Assembly (NCBI GenBank): GCA_003021655.1
Contig: PXRP01000023.1
Coordinates: forward strand, 1-64,000
Origin: Halobacteriales archaeon QS_4_69_31
Lineage (GTDB): Archaea > Halobacteriota > Halobacteria > Halobacteriales > Haloarculaceae
Length of the DNA stretch: 64,000 nucleotides
Direction of reading: 5' to 3'
Numbering within the stretch: the first letter of the stretch is position 1; every line of letters begins with the position of its first letter. A program made the position numbers and the translations under genes. Positions 6,818-16,380 of this stretch are shown piece by piece. The notes beneath the pieces were generated by a model that was given only the letters and a program-made list of their open reading frames with translations, ran no database searches and was not told where the DNA came from.

Positions 6818-9522
6818 TCCTCGCGCGTGACCGTCGAGCGGTTGGTCCGGGCGTCCTTCCGGACGCGGACGAGGTCCTCGGCGGCGCTGACCAGTTCCTC
6901 GTCGTGGCTGACGACGAGTATCTGCTCGACCCCGTACTCGCGCATCGTCTCGACGAGTTCGACCAGCTGTGAGACGTGTCCGGAGTCCAGAAAGACCGTC
7001 GGCTCGTCGAGGATGAGCGGCGGCAGCGGCGCGGCGTCCTCGATGCCCTCGGCGAGCAGCCGGTAGATCGCACACCGGAGACTGAGGTTGAACAGCGCAC
7101 GCTCGCCACCCGAGAGCTGTTCGGGGTCCAGGGGCTCCCCGTCTTTCTGGTGGACCGTCAGTTCGTACTCCCCGGAGAGTTCGATCCGGTCGTAGGAGTC
7201 GTTCTGGTAGACCAGCTCGAAGATCTCGTTGAGCATCGCCTCCAGGCTCTCGACGTTGCGCTGGCGCAGGTCCGCCCGCAGGTCGCCGTACATCCGCTGG
7301 AGAGTCTCGGCTTCCTCGTACAGCGAGTCGAGCCACTCGACGCGCTCGGCGAGGCGCTCGCGGCGTTCGCGCAACCGTTCGAGTTGCTCGATATCTTTTT
7401 TGACCGCGCCGACGCTCGCCTGCAGGTCGTCGCGGCGCTCCCGGAGGTCGTCCAGCCGCGGCTCGACCTGTTCGAGGTACTTTTCCGCGCGGTCGCGTTC
7501 CTCGCGGGCCGTCTCGACGCGTGACTCGTCGAACTCCTCGCGCAACTGGTCGCGGCGCTCGCGTTTCTCGACCAGTTGCTCGCGGCGCTCGTCGTTGAAC
7601 GACGCGAGTCGCTCGCGTTTCTCGCGCAGGCGGTCGACCTCCTCGCCCAACTCCGCGACCGTCTCCAGTGACTCCGCGACCCGTTCGAGGCGGTCGCGGC
7701 GTTCTCGCAGTTCCGTCCTGGCCGTTTCGTACTCGTCGATGCGCTCGCGGCAGGCCGCCGCCGCCTCCTCGTGGTCGCTCGCGGCCTCGCGTTTCTCGTC
7801 TGCCTGTGCCGCCAGGTCGTCGGCTTCCTCGCGCAGCGACTCGACGCTCTCCTCGCGCTCTTTCAGGCGGGACTCCCGCTCGGAGACCAGTTGCTCGACG
7901 TTCTCGCGTTGGGTCCGGGTCTCCGCGACCTCGCTTTCGACCTCGACGAGGCGCTCTGCCCGGTCGAGGCGCTCGGCGAGGCGTTCGCGCTCCTCCCGGG
8001 CCTCCTCGAGCTTCGATTCGAGGTCGGCGAGGCGCTCGCGGTCCTCGTCGATGGTGTCGACGTGGGGTGCGCCCTCGACGTCCTGGCCACATTCGGGGCA
8101 CTTGCCGGCCTCGAGGAGCGCCTCGGTCTCGGCGATGGCCTCGCGCTGGGTCTCGACCTCGGTCTCCAGTTGGGTCACACGCTCGCGGGCCTCTGTCAGG
8201 TCCGCGGCGACCGACTCGCGGAACGACTCGGCCTCGCCGAACGCGACCGAGGCCTCGACCCCGGAGGCGAGGTCCTCGAACTCCGCCTCCCGGTTCTCGG
8301 CCGTCGCGGCGAGGTCCGCGACGTCCTCGCGGCGCTCGGCCAGCGTCTCGCGGGTCTCCTCTAACTCGGTTTCCAGCTCGTCGGCCTCCTCGCGTGCCTC
8401 GCGTGCCTGTCGTTCGCGGTCCTCGGCCTGCTCTCTGAGCGTCTCGGCCTTGCTTTCCTGTTCGTTCTTGTCGACGCGTTCCTCCGCGATGTCGTCCCGG
8501 CGGTCCTCGGCCTCGGCCTCGACGGCCTCGATTTCGGCCGCGACCGCGTCGGGGTCGACCGCGTCCGGGTCGGCCCCCTCGGGATCCGCGGTCTCGCCAT
8601 CGCCCGTCTCCAGGTCCGTTTCGGCCAGCAGGTCAGCGAGGTCCTCGCGGACCGACGCACGCTCGGCCTGTCGGTCGTCGACCCGGTCGGCAAGGTCCTC
8701 GCGTTCGCGCTCGGTCTCGGAGACCTGCTCGCGTAGCTCATCGATGTCCGATTCGAGGTCGGCCAGTTCCGCGCGGTTGTCCTCGTACTCGTCGAGCAGG
8801 TCCTGGGCCCGGTCGCGGGTCTCGACTGCCTTCTCGCGCTGTTCCTCCAGGTTCGCTATCTCCTCTGTGGCCTCCGCGAGGTCGCTCTCAAGGGCGTTGA
8901 GCCGGTCGTGGAGGTCCTTCTGTTCCTTATCGGCGACCTGTTCGTCGAGCTGGGAGAGCGCCCCGCGCTTGTCCTCGCGGACGCGCCCGACGCCGCGGCG
9001 GGCGTCGCTGGCGCGCTCGCGGTACTCCTCCAGTTTCCCCAGTTGCAGGAGGGAGTCGAGCATGTCCTGGCGCTGGCCTGGCGAGGCGTTGATGAGTTTG
9101 TTGACCTCGCCCTGGCGGACGTACGCGCAGTTGACGAACGCCTCGGCGTCCATCCGGAGCAACTCCTCGACGTAGCCGCGGACGTCGCGAGCGCCCTCGA
9201 CGGTCCCGTCGGGCGTCTCGAGAACGCACTTGTCCGTCGACGGCGTCTCGCCGGTGGCACGGACCCGGCGTTCGACGTGGTACTCAGTGCCGTCGTGAGT
9301 GAACCAGAGTTCGACTTCGGTCTTGTCCGCGCCGATCGTGACGACCTCGTCCAGGGTGCCCGCGAGCGCCCGCGAGCCGTACAGCGCGAAGAAACACGCC
9401 TCCAGCAACGAGGACTTCCCGCTGCCGTTCAGCCCGTAGATCACCGTCACGCCCCCGCGGAGGGTCAGGTCCGCGTCGCCGTAACACTTGAAGTTCGAGA
9501 GCCTGAGGCGGTCGAATCTCAC
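6790..9522 (-). CDS. rad50: Rad50, DNA double-strand-break repair ATPase
   Basis: SMC-like ATPase that with Mre11 tethers and processes DNA ends, 910 residues. Walker A is at the N-terminus (GLNGSGKSS, about residue 30). Long coiled coils of charged residues flank a zinc hook CPECGQD at about 475. The C-terminal half-site has the signature LSGGERALF and Walker [14 protein letters not shown]. The start ATG overlaps the stop of mre11 by three bases, giving tight coupling. Length and domain order are normal. The 3' end is repeated twice in the downstream spacer. Confidence 0.97.
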   Translation of the reverse strand: MRFDRLRLSNFKCYGDADLTLRGGVTVIYGLNGSGKSSLLEACFFALYGSRALAGTLDEVVTIGADKTEVELWFTHDGTEYHVERRVRATGETPSTDKCVLETPDGTVEGARDVRGYVEELLRMDAEAFVNCAYVRQGEVNKLINASPGQRQDMLDSLLQLGKLEEYRERASDARRGVGRVREDKRGALSQLDEQVADKEQKDLHDRLNALESDLAEATEEIANLEEQREKAVETRDRAQDLLDEYEDNRAELADLESDIDELREQVSETEREREDLADRVDDRQAERASVREDLADLLAETDLETGDGETADPEGADPDAVDPDAVAAEIEAVEAEAEDRRDDIAEERVDKNEQESKAETLREQAEDRERQAREAREEADELETELEETRETLAERREDVADLAATAENREAEFEDLASGVEASVAFGEAESFRESVAADLTEARERVTQLETEVETQREAIAETEALLEAGKCPECGQDVEGAPHVDTIDEDRERLADLESKLEEAREERERLAERLDRAERLVEVESEVAETRTQRENVEQLVSERESRLKEREESVESLREEADDLAAQADEKREAASDHEEAAAACRERIDEYETARTELRERRDRLERVAESLETVAELGEEVDRLREKRERLASFNDERREQLVEKRERRDQLREEFDESRVETAREERDRAEKYLEQVEPRLDDLRERRDDLQASVGAVKKDIEQLERLRERRERLAERVEWLDSLYEEAETLQRMYGDLRADLRQRNVESLEAMLNEIFELVYQNDSYDRIELSGEYELTVHQKDGEPLDPEQLSGGERALFNLSLRCAIYRLLAEGIEDAAPLPPLILDEPTVFLDSGHVSQLVELVETMREYGVEQILVVSHDEELVSAAEDLVRVRKDARTNRSTVTREDPAEQLLAD

Positions 9523-10829
9523 ACGAAATCCTCCAGCGTGCCGTCGACTGCCTCGCCGTCCGCCTCCGCCGAACCGGAGTCGTCGTCTGCCTCTCCTGAA
9601 GCAGAATCGTCGTCCGTCGCCGCCGAAGCGGTATCACCGTCCGAGTCCGCCGAACCGGAATCGTCCTCCCCCGGGACGCCCTCGTCGTTCGCCGGGGCGG
9701 CCGCCGCGCTGACGGGAGCCGTCTCGAACAGCGAGGGGTCGCCGTCCTCGACGAGGTCACGGACGTGGGATTCGACCTCGCTGTCGACGTTTGAGTCGGC
9801 GACCTTGCTCTCGCGGACGGTCTCGTCGATGTCGCGGGCGGCGGTGCTGAGTCCGAGGTCACGCACCCGTTCGCGCACCGCGTCGTCGGGGTCGGCGAAA
9901 CTGACCTCGCGTGCGCTCTCCTCGGGCGTTTCGCGGCGGTCGGTGACGCGGGCGACCAGCGCCCCGGATTCGAGGGCCTGCTCCTCGATGGTCGCCGGCG
10001 TGACCGGGTCGCCGTCGCCCTCGATAGTGACGACGACGACGGCGTCTTCGAGGTTGTACTGGGCGACGCGCTGTCGGACGCGCTCGGTCCCCTCGCACTC
10101 GCCGAGTTCGGCATCGACGAAGACGAACTCCCGGGTGTCGATCCCGCGGCGGCGGATGTCCACGTCGCCGTCGAATTCGACGAGGTTGTAGCCGCGCTCC
10201 TCGCGTTCGGCGGCGCTCGCGCGCTCGGTCGACCCGCAGTAGGTCACCCACGTGTCCCCGACCTGTGCCGTCTCGGGGTGGTGGTTGTCACCCAGGAGGA
10301 CGGCGTCGAACGCCACGTCGGCGGGCTCGGTGATTTCGCAGGTGTCCCACTCGCCGAAGTCGAACGGTTCGAACAGGCCGTGGGTCACCAGGGCGGCGTG
10401 GTCGGCGTCGTGGGGGGCGAAGTCGGGTTCGAAGGCGTCCCGCCGGGAGCGTGGCACGAAATCGAGCCCGTAGAACGCCGTGTCGCCGACGACGACCGGC
10501 TCGGGGCCGAGTCGGCGGGCCAGCCCCAGCGACTCGTAGAGGTCGAGCCACTGGCCCGAGCGTTTGGCCTCGTGGTTGCCGACGACGGCCAGAAACGGGA
10601 TTCCGGCCGATTCGAGAGTTCTGAGCACTGAGAGCGCACCCATGATCTCGCCCAGGTCCGGCCGGCGGTCGTGAAAGAGGTCGCCGGCGTGGACGACCGC
10701 GTCGACGTCCCCGTCGACGGCGTCGTCGGCCACCTGCTGGAACGCGTCGAGGAAGTCCCGCTTTCGCTCCGGCCGGTGATACTGACGGTAGCCGAGGTGT
10801 GTGTCCCCGGTGTGTATCACGCGCGTCAT
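9519..10829 (-). CDS. mre11: Mre11, DNA repair exonuclease
   Basis: Manganese-dependent nuclease partner of Rad50, 436 residues. All calcineurin-like phosphoesterase motifs are visible: GDTHLG (residue 8 onward), [23 protein letters not shown] and GDNHH. The last 75 residues are a disordered Asp/Ser/Ala-rich tail ending EDFV, of the kind haloarchaea add to cytosolic enzymes. A TATA-like CTCTTTAGGG at about 10850-10859 puts transcription at the ATG. First gene of mre11-rad50. Confidence 0.97.
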   Translation of the reverse strand: MTRVIHTGDTHLGYRQYHRPERKRDFLDAFQQVADDAVDGDVDAVVHAGDLFHDRRPDLGEIMGALSVLRTLESAGIPFLAVVGNHEAKRSGQWLDLYESLGLARRLGPEPVVVGDTAFYGLDFVPRSRRDAFEPDFAPHDADHAALVTHGLFEPFDFGEWDTCEITEPADVAFDAVLLGDNHHPETAQVGDTWVTYCGSTERASAAEREERGYNLVEFDGDVDIRRRGIDTREFVFVDAELGECEGTERVRQRVAQYNLEDAVVVVTIEGDGDPVTPATIEEQALESGALVARVTDRRETPEESAREVSFADPDDAVRERVRDLGLSTAARDIDETVRESKVADSNVDSEVESHVRDLVEDGDPSLFETAPVSAAAAPANDEGVPGEDDSGSADSDGDTASAATDDDSASGEADDDSGSAEADGEAVDGTLEDFV

Positions 10830-10950
10830 CTGCCCTGTGTTAGTCCACCACGCCCTAAAGAGGTTGGTCGTGTCGCAAAACGGTCTAGAGTTTCGGATTG
10901 AGCAGGAACTGGTCGTTCACGGTACGCTCATCTAACGCTCTTAGAACTCC

Positions 10951-10965
10951 GTGCACCTGGTGCAC
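10951..10965. promoter_or_regulatory. Perfect 7-bp inverted repeat, candidate operator
   Basis: GTGCACC-T-GGTGCAC, arms of seven bases around a single T, in the 269-base spacer between mre11 and the RAD55-like gene. It is followed by GCTGTTGCAAC, a weaker dyad. It lies about 122 bases upstream of the mre11 start and 134 bases beyond the stop of the other gene. Short-spaced dyads like this are often protein-binding sites; nothing here shows which protein. The rest of this spacer holds no gene I can support. Confidence 0.35.
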
Positions 10966-11098
10966 GCTGTTGCAACGCCGTGATAGGCGGCGGTGTGAAA
11001 GCATCTGTACCACCCCCGGAAGCAAACTCTAATGTCAACGAGTTAGACAGGATTCCTGCAACACGCCCGTTCGGGAGTCGACCGGGTCTCGCGCAGCC

Positions 11099-11800
11099 TC
11101 AGATAGCCCGGCTGCGGTCCGTGTAGACCTTCGCCTTGTCGACGCGGACTGTCATCTTCTCGAAGATGATGGGGCCGCGGCGGTTTTTCGGGATTGTCAC
11201 TTCCATCGCGAGGTTATCGTCGTTGTCGGTGACCAGGTCGATGTTCCAGACCGTGTCCGCTATCGTCATGGTCGTCTCGCGCAACTTCGGCGGCTCGCCG
11301 AAGTCCAGACAATGGAACAGTCCCAGGCCGTCGACCTCGCGCAGTCGGGCACCGACGCTCCGGAGCAACCGCTGATACGCCGACCGACTCTCGCTGCTTT
11401 CCAGCACGTTCATCGGGTCGACGACGACGTTCCGGCTGTCGTCTATCGAGTAGACGATGTCGTTGACTTCGTCCAGGATCCGTTCCCTGTCTGTCGTGCT
11501 CGCCGAATAGATACTGCTATCCGTAAAGGCGTGTAGCATATTGTTCTTCTGTTTGACGCCGCCGATCTCCTCGATCGTGACGTCCATCGAGCCGCCGCCG
11601 ACCTGCGTCAGTTCGTCTGCCACCGCCGACCGAGGCCGGAGCGTCGAGAGGTACGTCGTGGGTCGCTGTCGCATGAGCTGGTACAGGAGGCGGGAACTGG
11701 GCGCGTCCGGTGGCGAGACTACAGCGACCAGGTTGCCGGCGGTCAGCCCTCCCTGGAGCCGCTGGTCGATCGCGTCGATCCCGGTCGACAGCGTCTTCAT
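11099..11800 (-). CDS. RAD55/KaiC-like RecA-fold protein with degenerate Walker A
   Basis: 233 residues beginning LSTGIDAIDQRLQGGLTAGNLVAVV, cut here to the pattern TGIDAIDQRLQGG, the entry to the RecA/KaiC fold. The P-loop that should follow is SPPDAPSSRLLY, with no GKT/S, so ATP binding is doubtful. A Walker B-like strand NVVVDPMNVLE follows at about 120, and the C-terminus is strand-rich (MEVTIPKNRRGP). It overlaps the upstream 47-residue gene by an ATGA junction. Such RAD55-family proteins are common in haloarchaea and are linked to signalling or DNA-related roles; I cannot assign one. Confidence 0.75.
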   Translation of the reverse strand: MKTLSTGIDAIDQRLQGGLTAGNLVAVVSPPDAPSSRLLYQLMRQRPTTYLSTLRPRSAVADELTQVGGGSMDVTIEEIGGVKQKNNMLHAFTDSSIYSASTTDRERILDEVNDIVYSIDDSRNVVVDPMNVLESSESRSAYQRLLRSVGARLREVDGLGLFHCLDFGEPPKLRETTMTIADTVWNIDLVTDNDDNLAMEVTIPKNRRGPIIFEKMTVRVDKAKVYTDRSRAI

Positions 11801-11940
11801 ACCGTCTCCTCCTCCCGAACGCGCTCCAGCAACTGGAGCGCTTCACGAACGTGGTGTTTGCACTGTTGCTGTTCGTCCGTCGATACTGCCTGCTTGAGAT
11901 GATCCATGGTCGACTCACAGACCGTGCCTTTCCCACCCAT
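11797..11940 (-). CDS. Small helical protein, first gene of the RAD55-like operon
   Basis: 47 residues: MGGKGTVCESTMDHLKQAVS, then a glutamine/lysine-rich helix with CKHHVREALQLLERV. The stop TGA overlaps the ATG of the RAD55-like gene. The start at 11940 is favoured over an upstream in-frame ATG because a TATA-like AGTATAAGTA (about 11963-11972) lies 26 bases ahead. The single Cys-x-His-His could bind metal but this is speculative. Its partner is probably the RAD55-like protein. Confidence 0.6.
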   Translation of the reverse strand: MGGKGTVCESTMDHLKQAVSTDEQQQCKHHVREALQLLERVREEETV

Positions 11941-12268
11941 AACACTCCATGATGAATTGTTGTACTTATACTTCATGGATAGAATCAGGCGTTTGTTCAG
12001 ACCTACTGAGTATTTATTTTCACTGTCAGTTTCTCCGCGACCGACTGGTCCTCGCATCGATCCGGTAGAATCCTCCAGACCAACAGTCAGCGTACACGAC
12101 GTGTGGCAGAAAGCACAGACAGAGGGGTTTCGAGGGACATCGGTATCGGCTATGAACTCTGGTCCGTGTCGGACGTCCCATCGCCAGCACGTCAGTGGAC
12201 AGTTCTCGACCCGCCGACACTATCTGGGAGCCATCCGGGCCGTCTTCTACCCGGTGGCGCGGCCTTCG
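11941..12268. other. Intergenic region, relatively AT-rich, no gene seen
   Basis: The 328 bases between the RAD55-like operon and the thioesterase gene hold the operon's promoter at the left end and an AT-richer stretch (about 11955-12030, including GAGTATTTATTTTC). No frame on either strand looks coding by codon use. Confidence 0.5.
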
Positions 12269-12673
12269 TCAGGCGTCGAGCCCCTCGTACTCGGCGATCC
12301 GCTCGCGCCACTGTTCGGGGAGCGGCCGGGTCTCCCCTGTCGCGGGGTCGACGGCAACGAGCGTCGTCTCGGCCTCCGCGACGAGTCGTCCCCCGTGTTC
12401 GACCTCGTAGTTCATCGTCACGCTGGAATCACCGAGGCGGGACACCCAGACGCGGACGGTCACGCTGGTCGGGGTACGGACCGAATCCCGGAAGTCGATA
12501 GAGAGCGATGCGACGACGGCGGGGAACTCGTCGACGCTCTCGACGCCAAGCACCTCGACGACGTACCCGACCCGCGCCTGCTCGACGTAGGTCCCGTAGA
12601 CGGCGTTGTTGACGTGCCCGTAGGTATCCAGGTCGTTGTATCGCACCTCGACTTCCTGCTCGAAACGGCTCAT
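12269..12673 (-). CDS. Acyl-CoA thioesterase, 4-hydroxybenzoyl-CoA thioesterase (hotdog) family
   Basis: 134 residues, a single hotdog domain of the YbgC/4HBT type that hydrolyses acyl-CoA thioesters. The active-site region is near the N-terminus: YNDLDTYGHVNNAVY, with the catalytic Asp in the NDLDTYGHVNN motif. The start ATG (MSRFEQEVEV) is set by the family and by GGTTTTTCC at about 12693-12701, some 26 bases upstream. Natural substrate not predictable. Confidence 0.88.
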   Translation of the reverse strand: MSRFEQEVEVRYNDLDTYGHVNNAVYGTYVEQARVGYVVEVLGVESVDEFPAVVASLSIDFRDSVRTPTSVTVRVWVSRLGDSSVTMNYEVEHGGRLVAEAETTLVAVDPATGETRPLPEQWRERIAEYEGLDA

Positions 12674-12782
12674 GCCGGCGGGAGGGACCCGAGTCGGAAA
12701 AACCGATCCGTTCGCGCCGGCTGTCCGGTTGGGGGCGTGCCGGACCGACGCTCGTATGGGAGCGGGGCCACAACACTCGCGC

Positions 12783-12930
12783 ATGGAGGGGCACACCCGT
12801 GACCCGAGCGTCGAGCCCCCGGCCGGCTCGCCGACCGGCCGGGACCCCGAGGCCGGACGGTGGGAACACGCCACCTGCCGGCGCGTACCACAAATCACAC
12901 GACTGTTTCGAGAATGTTTGGTCGAGTGTG
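12783..12930 (+). pseudogene. Broken duplicate of the adjacent DUF309 gene
   Basis: Starts like the intact neighbour (GHTRDPS.. PTGRDPEAGRWEHAT against DHTRDPT.. [15 protein letters not shown]). At about 12881 a 38-base segment present in the intact gene is missing, shifting the frame; the next conserved piece, SHDCFENVW, continues in another frame (intact: SHDCFESEW). The deleted stretch is bounded by short CCGG repeats, as expected of slippage. After about 12930 similarity fades. Confidence 0.8.
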
Positions 12931-12980
12931 AACAGATCGTACCGTCAGGGAAGCGGGTTCGAGCGGCCAGCAACTAACCT

Positions 12981-13466
12981 ATGAACGACCATACACGGGA
13001 CCCCACTGTAGGCCCACCGATCTCAGGGAACCCGACCGGGTGGAACCCGGAAACCGGGAAATGGGACCACGCTACCCTTCGGCGGGCGGTGGTTCACGGT
13101 GTCCGGCTATATAATTCCGGCGCGCTCCATGAATCGCACGACTGCTTCGAATCAGAGTGGTATAACTACGGGAACGGGACCACCGAAAGCGCCTTCGCTC
13201 ACGGAATGGTGCAAGTCGCGGCGGGCGTGTACAAGCACTTTGACTTTGAGAATGACGACGGTATGTGTAACCTCTTCGAGACGGCGTTACAATATCTCCA
13301 CAGCGTCCCGAATGACTACTACGGGGTCGACGTTCTCGGCGTCAGAACCACGCTCACGAACGCGCTTAACGATCCAACCGTGTTAGACGGGTGGCGGATC
13401 GAACTCGACGGGGAGCGACCGGAAGCCCGACCGGAGGATTACGAACACGCTGAAAGCCTCGAATGA
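12981..13466 (+). CDS. DUF309 family protein
   Basis: 161 residues. The DUF309 core motif is plain: [13 protein letters not shown] (about residue 50), followed by a helix with [13 protein letters not shown] and a C-terminal helical segment. The family is a small all-helical protein of unknown function in archaea and bacteria. The gene is AT-richer than its neighbours (TATATAATTCCGG, TATAACTACGG), which suggests a separate history. A broken copy lies just upstream, so the intact copy may rely on the promoter of that copy; I see no good TATA box within 40 bases of its own start. Confidence 0.85.
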   Translation: MNDHTRDPTVGPPISGNPTGWNPETGKWDHATLRRAVVHGVRLYNSGALHESHDCFESEWYNYGNGTTESAFAHGMVQVAAGVYKHFDFENDDGMCNLFETALQYLHSVPNDYYGVDVLGVRTTLTNALNDPTVLDGWRIELDGERPEARPEDYEHAESLE

Positions 13467-13582
13467 GGCTACTCTGGAACGCCTGGCCGAGGGGGTTCCC
13501 ACAGTGCCGAAGGCGCGAGAAAACCCTCTTAGGAAAAACACGGTCCGGAACGCTTGTTACGCGGGCCACCCCACAGACGGGC

Positions 13583-14125
13583 ATGGGACTGTTCCGCTCG
13601 GGCGAGGTGGTCGGTATCGCCGAGGCCGCGCTGGAGTTCGCGCTGGAGGCCTCCGCGGACGCCCACCCCGACGAGTACATGGGCTTTCTGCGCGGCGAGG
13701 ACGCCGCGAAGTACGACCTCGACGACGAGGGGACCGTCCTGACGGACGTGCTCGTCATCCCCGGGACGACTTCCAACCCCGTCAGCGCGACGGTCAAGAC
13801 CAACATGATCCCCAACGACGTGCGCGCCGCCGGGTCGATCCACTCCCACCCAAACGGCGTCCTCCGGCCCAGCGACGCCGACCTCCAGACGTTCGGTCGC
13901 GGCGACGTCCACATCATCGTCGGCGCGCCCTACGGGAAGACCGACTGGCAGGCGTTCGACCCGCAGGGCAACCCCGTCGACCTGCCGGTCGTCGAGGTCG
14001 AACTGCCCGAGGAGGAGTTCTTCGATTTCACCCAGGCGGACATCGACGAGGAACTGCTCGAGGAGGGCGTCGACCGCCGCGCGGACCCCCTCGACGGCCC
14101 CGACGACGAGTGGGGACAGCGATGA
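13583..14125 (+). CDS. JAMM/MPN metalloprotease, candidate SAMP-removing protease
   Basis: 180 residues. The JAMM zinc signature is complete: [14 protein letters not shown] fits HxH-x7-S-x2-D, and the upstream catalytic glutamate is in PDEYMGFL. It belongs with the archaeal JAMM proteins that remove ubiquitin-like SAMP modifiers (HvJAMM1 in Haloferax). The start ATG (MGLFRSGEV) is chosen because the frame upstream is not protein-like. The acidic C-terminus ends EWGQR. The stop overlaps the ribL ATG (ATGA), so the two are translated together. Substrate inferred from family only. Confidence 0.85.
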   Translation: MGLFRSGEVVGIAEAALEFALEASADAHPDEYMGFLRGEDAAKYDLDDEGTVLTDVLVIPGTTSNPVSATVKTNMIPNDVRAAGSIHSHPNGVLRPSDADLQTFGRGDVHIIVGAPYGKTDWQAFDPQGNPVDLPVVEVELPEEEFFDFTQADIDEELLEEGVDRRADPLDGPDDEWGQR

Positions 14126-14583
14126 GCGAGGAAGGCGCGACCGGCCCGGCGCGGGACGGTGTCGTCGTCGCCCAGGGCACCTTCGACGTCCTCCACCCCG
14201 GCCACCTCCACTACCTGCAGGACGCGGCCGCGATGGGCGACCGACTCGTGGTGATCGTCGCCCGCTCGGGCAACGTCACCCACAAGGCCGCGCCGGTCGT
14301 CCCCGGCCCGCAGCGCCGCGAGATGGTCGCCGGCCTCGACCCCGTCGACGAGGCGCGTCTGGGCCACCCCGAGGACATCTTCGTCCCCATCGAGGAACTG
14401 GACCCGGCGGTCATCGCGCTGGGTTTCGACCAGCACCACGACGAGGACGCGATCCGAGCGGCGCTGGCCGAGCGCGGCATCGACTGCGAGGTGCGCCGGG
14501 CGACGAAGTACGAGGCCGAGTACCCGGACGCCCTGCTCTCGACGGGTGACATCGTCGACCGGATCCTCGACGAGCGCGCGTGA
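14122..14583 (+). CDS. ribL: RibL-type FAD synthetase (nucleotidyltransferase)
   Basis: 153 residues. Cytidylyltransferase-like fold with [14 protein letters not shown] (HxGH motif) near residue 25, [12 protein letters not shown], and a C-terminal [10 protein letters not shown] in place of the ISSTxIR motif. The size and sequence match archaeal RibL, which adenylates FMN to FAD; glycerol-3-phosphate cytidylyltransferases are the near alternative. ribH lies 1.3 kb away, supporting a flavin role. It shares an ATGA overlap with the JAMM gene. Confidence 0.8.
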   Translation: MSEEGATGPARDGVVVAQGTFDVLHPGHLHYLQDAAAMGDRLVVIVARSGNVTHKAAPVVPGPQRREMVAGLDPVDEARLGHPEDIFVPIEELDPAVIALGFDQHHDEDAIRAALAERGIDCEVRRATKYEAEYPDALLSTGDIVDRILDERA

Positions 14584-14716
14584 CCGGCCGGGCCGCCGGC
14601 CGCGATCCATACCGACGCTCGCGTCTCACCCGCCGCTCTCGGGCACGCTCGACGGCGCGCGCCACTGCGTGGACGGAATTCCAGACACGAACCGCCGGAG
14701 AGTTCGACGTCGGCCG

Positions 14717-15868
14717 TTACAGCAGGTCGTGTTCGGCCAGTCGTTGGACCCCCTCGCGGAGGCGGTCCTCGCTGTTGGCGTAGGCGAGACGGACCCACCC
14801 GGAGGTGCCGAACGCGCTCCCGGGGACCGTCGCCACGTGGGCCTTTTCGATGGCCTCCTCGGCCCAGGCGACGTCGTCGTCCCACACCGGGACCATCAGG
14901 TAGAACGCGCCCTCGGGCGTCGGGACCTCCGTGCCGTACTCGGCGAACAGGTCGACGAGCATGTCACGGCGCTGCTGGAAGGCCCGGCGCATCTCCTCGA
15001 CGGCGTCGTCGGTGTTTTCGAGGGCTTCGACACCGGCGTGCTGGACGAAGTTGACGGCGCAGGTCACCGAGTGGCCGTGGATCTTGCCGGCCTGGTCGAC
15101 GACCTCCTCGGGCGCGGCGTAGTAGCCCAACCGCCAGCCGGTCATCGCGTAGGCCTTCGAGAAGCCGTTGAACGTGATAGTGCGGTCGCGCATCCCGTCC
15201 AGCGTGCCGAGGCTCGTCGACTCGACGCCGTCGTAGGTGATCTCCTTGTAGATCTCGTCGGAGAAGACGGTGATGTGGTTCTCGACGGCGACGTCGCGGA
15301 CGCCCGCCAGCGCTTCGTCGGAGTAGACCGCGCCGTGGGGGTTGCCCGGCGAGTTCACGACGAGGTAGTCGGTGTCCTCGGAGACGGCCGCCGCGAGGTC
15401 GTCCACGGCGGGTTCGAGCGCGAAGTCGTACTTCGCGGTGTCGACCCGCGTGATGTCGGCCCCGACGACCTTCGCCATGGCCTCGTAGGAGACCCACGCC
15501 GGGTCCAGGAGGACGACCTCGTCGCCCTCCTCGGCGAGGGTCTGGAAGACCTCGAAGAGGCCCTGCTTGCCCCCCGGCGTCACCATGACGTTGTCGGTGC
15601 CGTACTGGTCGAGGCCGCCGTCGTGGAGTTTGTCGACGATGGCCCGCTTGAGGGCGGGGATGCCGCTGGAGGGCGTATAGCCGGTGTGGCCGGCGTCGAG
15701 CGCCTCCTTGGCGGCGGTCTTGATGTTCTCGGGCGTGTCGAAGTCGACGATGTCGCCGACGCTGAGGTCGACGACATCGACGCCCTCGGATCCGAGTTCG
15801 GAGGCCTTGTTGCTTATCGCGACCGTCGCGCTCGGTTCGATCCGTCTGACGCGTTCAGTGAAGTCCAT
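14717..15868 (-). CDS. PLP-dependent class I aminotransferase (aspartate aminotransferase-like)
   Basis: 383 residues, fold type I. Visible: GYTPSSGIPALK near residue 65, NSPGNPHGAVYS (substrate-carboxylate and PLP contacts), FSDEIYKEITYDG, and the PLP lysine in NGFSKAYAMTGWRLGY. It transfers amino groups between amino and 2-oxo acids; aspartate is the likeliest donor but aromatic or alanine specificity cannot be excluded. It starts 3 bases after the ribH stop, so it is the second gene of a ribH operon. The C-terminus is normal. Confidence 0.9.
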   Translation of the reverse strand: MDFTERVRRIEPSATVAISNKASELGSEGVDVVDLSVGDIVDFDTPENIKTAAKEALDAGHTGYTPSSGIPALKRAIVDKLHDGGLDQYGTDNVMVTPGGKQGLFEVFQTLAEEGDEVVLLDPAWVSYEAMAKVVGADITRVDTAKYDFALEPAVDDLAAAVSEDTDYLVVNSPGNPHGAVYSDEALAGVRDVAVENHITVFSDEIYKEITYDGVESTSLGTLDGMRDRTITFNGFSKAYAMTGWRLGYYAAPEEVVDQAGKIHGHSVTCAVNFVQHAGVEALENTDDAVEEMRRAFQQRRDMLVDLFAEYGTEVPTPEGAFYLMVPVWDDDVAWAEEAIEKAHVATVPGSAFGTSGWVRLAYANSEDRLREGVQRLAEHDLL

Positions 15869-15871
15869 GTC

Positions 15872-16279
15872 TCAGAGTTCCTCCACGAGGTCGACCGCGC
15901 TGTCGACGGCCCTGGCGCCGTATGTGACGCGGGCTTCGGCCTCGGCCCGGCTCATCCCGGGGCCGATGATGCCCAGCGTGACGGGCGTGTCGCGGTCGAG
16001 GCTCACGTCCGTCAGCCCCCGGGCGGCGGCGTCGGCTATCACCTGGTCGTGGTCGGTGTCGCCGGTGACGACCGCCCCGAGGACGGCGACGGCGTCGATG
16101 TCGTCGCGGCGGGCCAGCCGGTCCGCGGCCAGCGGCGTGTCGTAGGAGCCGGGTACCTCGACGGTCGCGACGACCTCGGCGTCGCGCTCGCGCGCCTGCT
16201 CGCGAGCATGACGCTCCATCTCGCCGATGACCGTCCCGGACTTGTCGAACTGCGCCACCACCAGACCGAGCCGTACCAT
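15872..16279 (-). CDS. ribH: 6,7-dimethyl-8-ribityllumazine synthase
   Basis: 135 residues. Condenses the ribityl-pyrimidine with dihydroxybutanone phosphate in the penultimate step of riboflavin synthesis. Family features: VAQFDKSGT at the N-terminus, EVPGSYDTPLAA, AVAVLGAVVTGDTDHDQ (family G-x-VI-x-G-x-T-x-HF, here with DHDQ), and GIIGPGMSRAEAEAR. A TATA-like CTTTTTACGC (about 16300-16309) is 26 bases upstream; the next gene is divergent from the same spacer. Confidence 0.92.
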   Translation of the reverse strand: MVRLGLVVAQFDKSGTVIGEMERHAREQARERDAEVVATVEVPGSYDTPLAADRLARRDDIDAVAVLGAVVTGDTDHDQVIADAAARGLTDVSLDRDTPVTLGIIGPGMSRAEAEARVTYGARAVDSAVDLVEEL

Positions 16280-16380
16280 GTCCGGGCGGTAGAATCGCGC
16301 GTAAAAAGAACTACCGAACCCGCGAGCGACTCCCGTCCCGAACCAGAAGGATTCTAAGTTGTCCCGCGCTGTGGCCGATA

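Noticed and set aside
10830-11098. tRNA or small RNA gene in the mre11 spacer
   Set aside because: No cloverleaf or T-loop sequence could be found; only the short dyad stands out.
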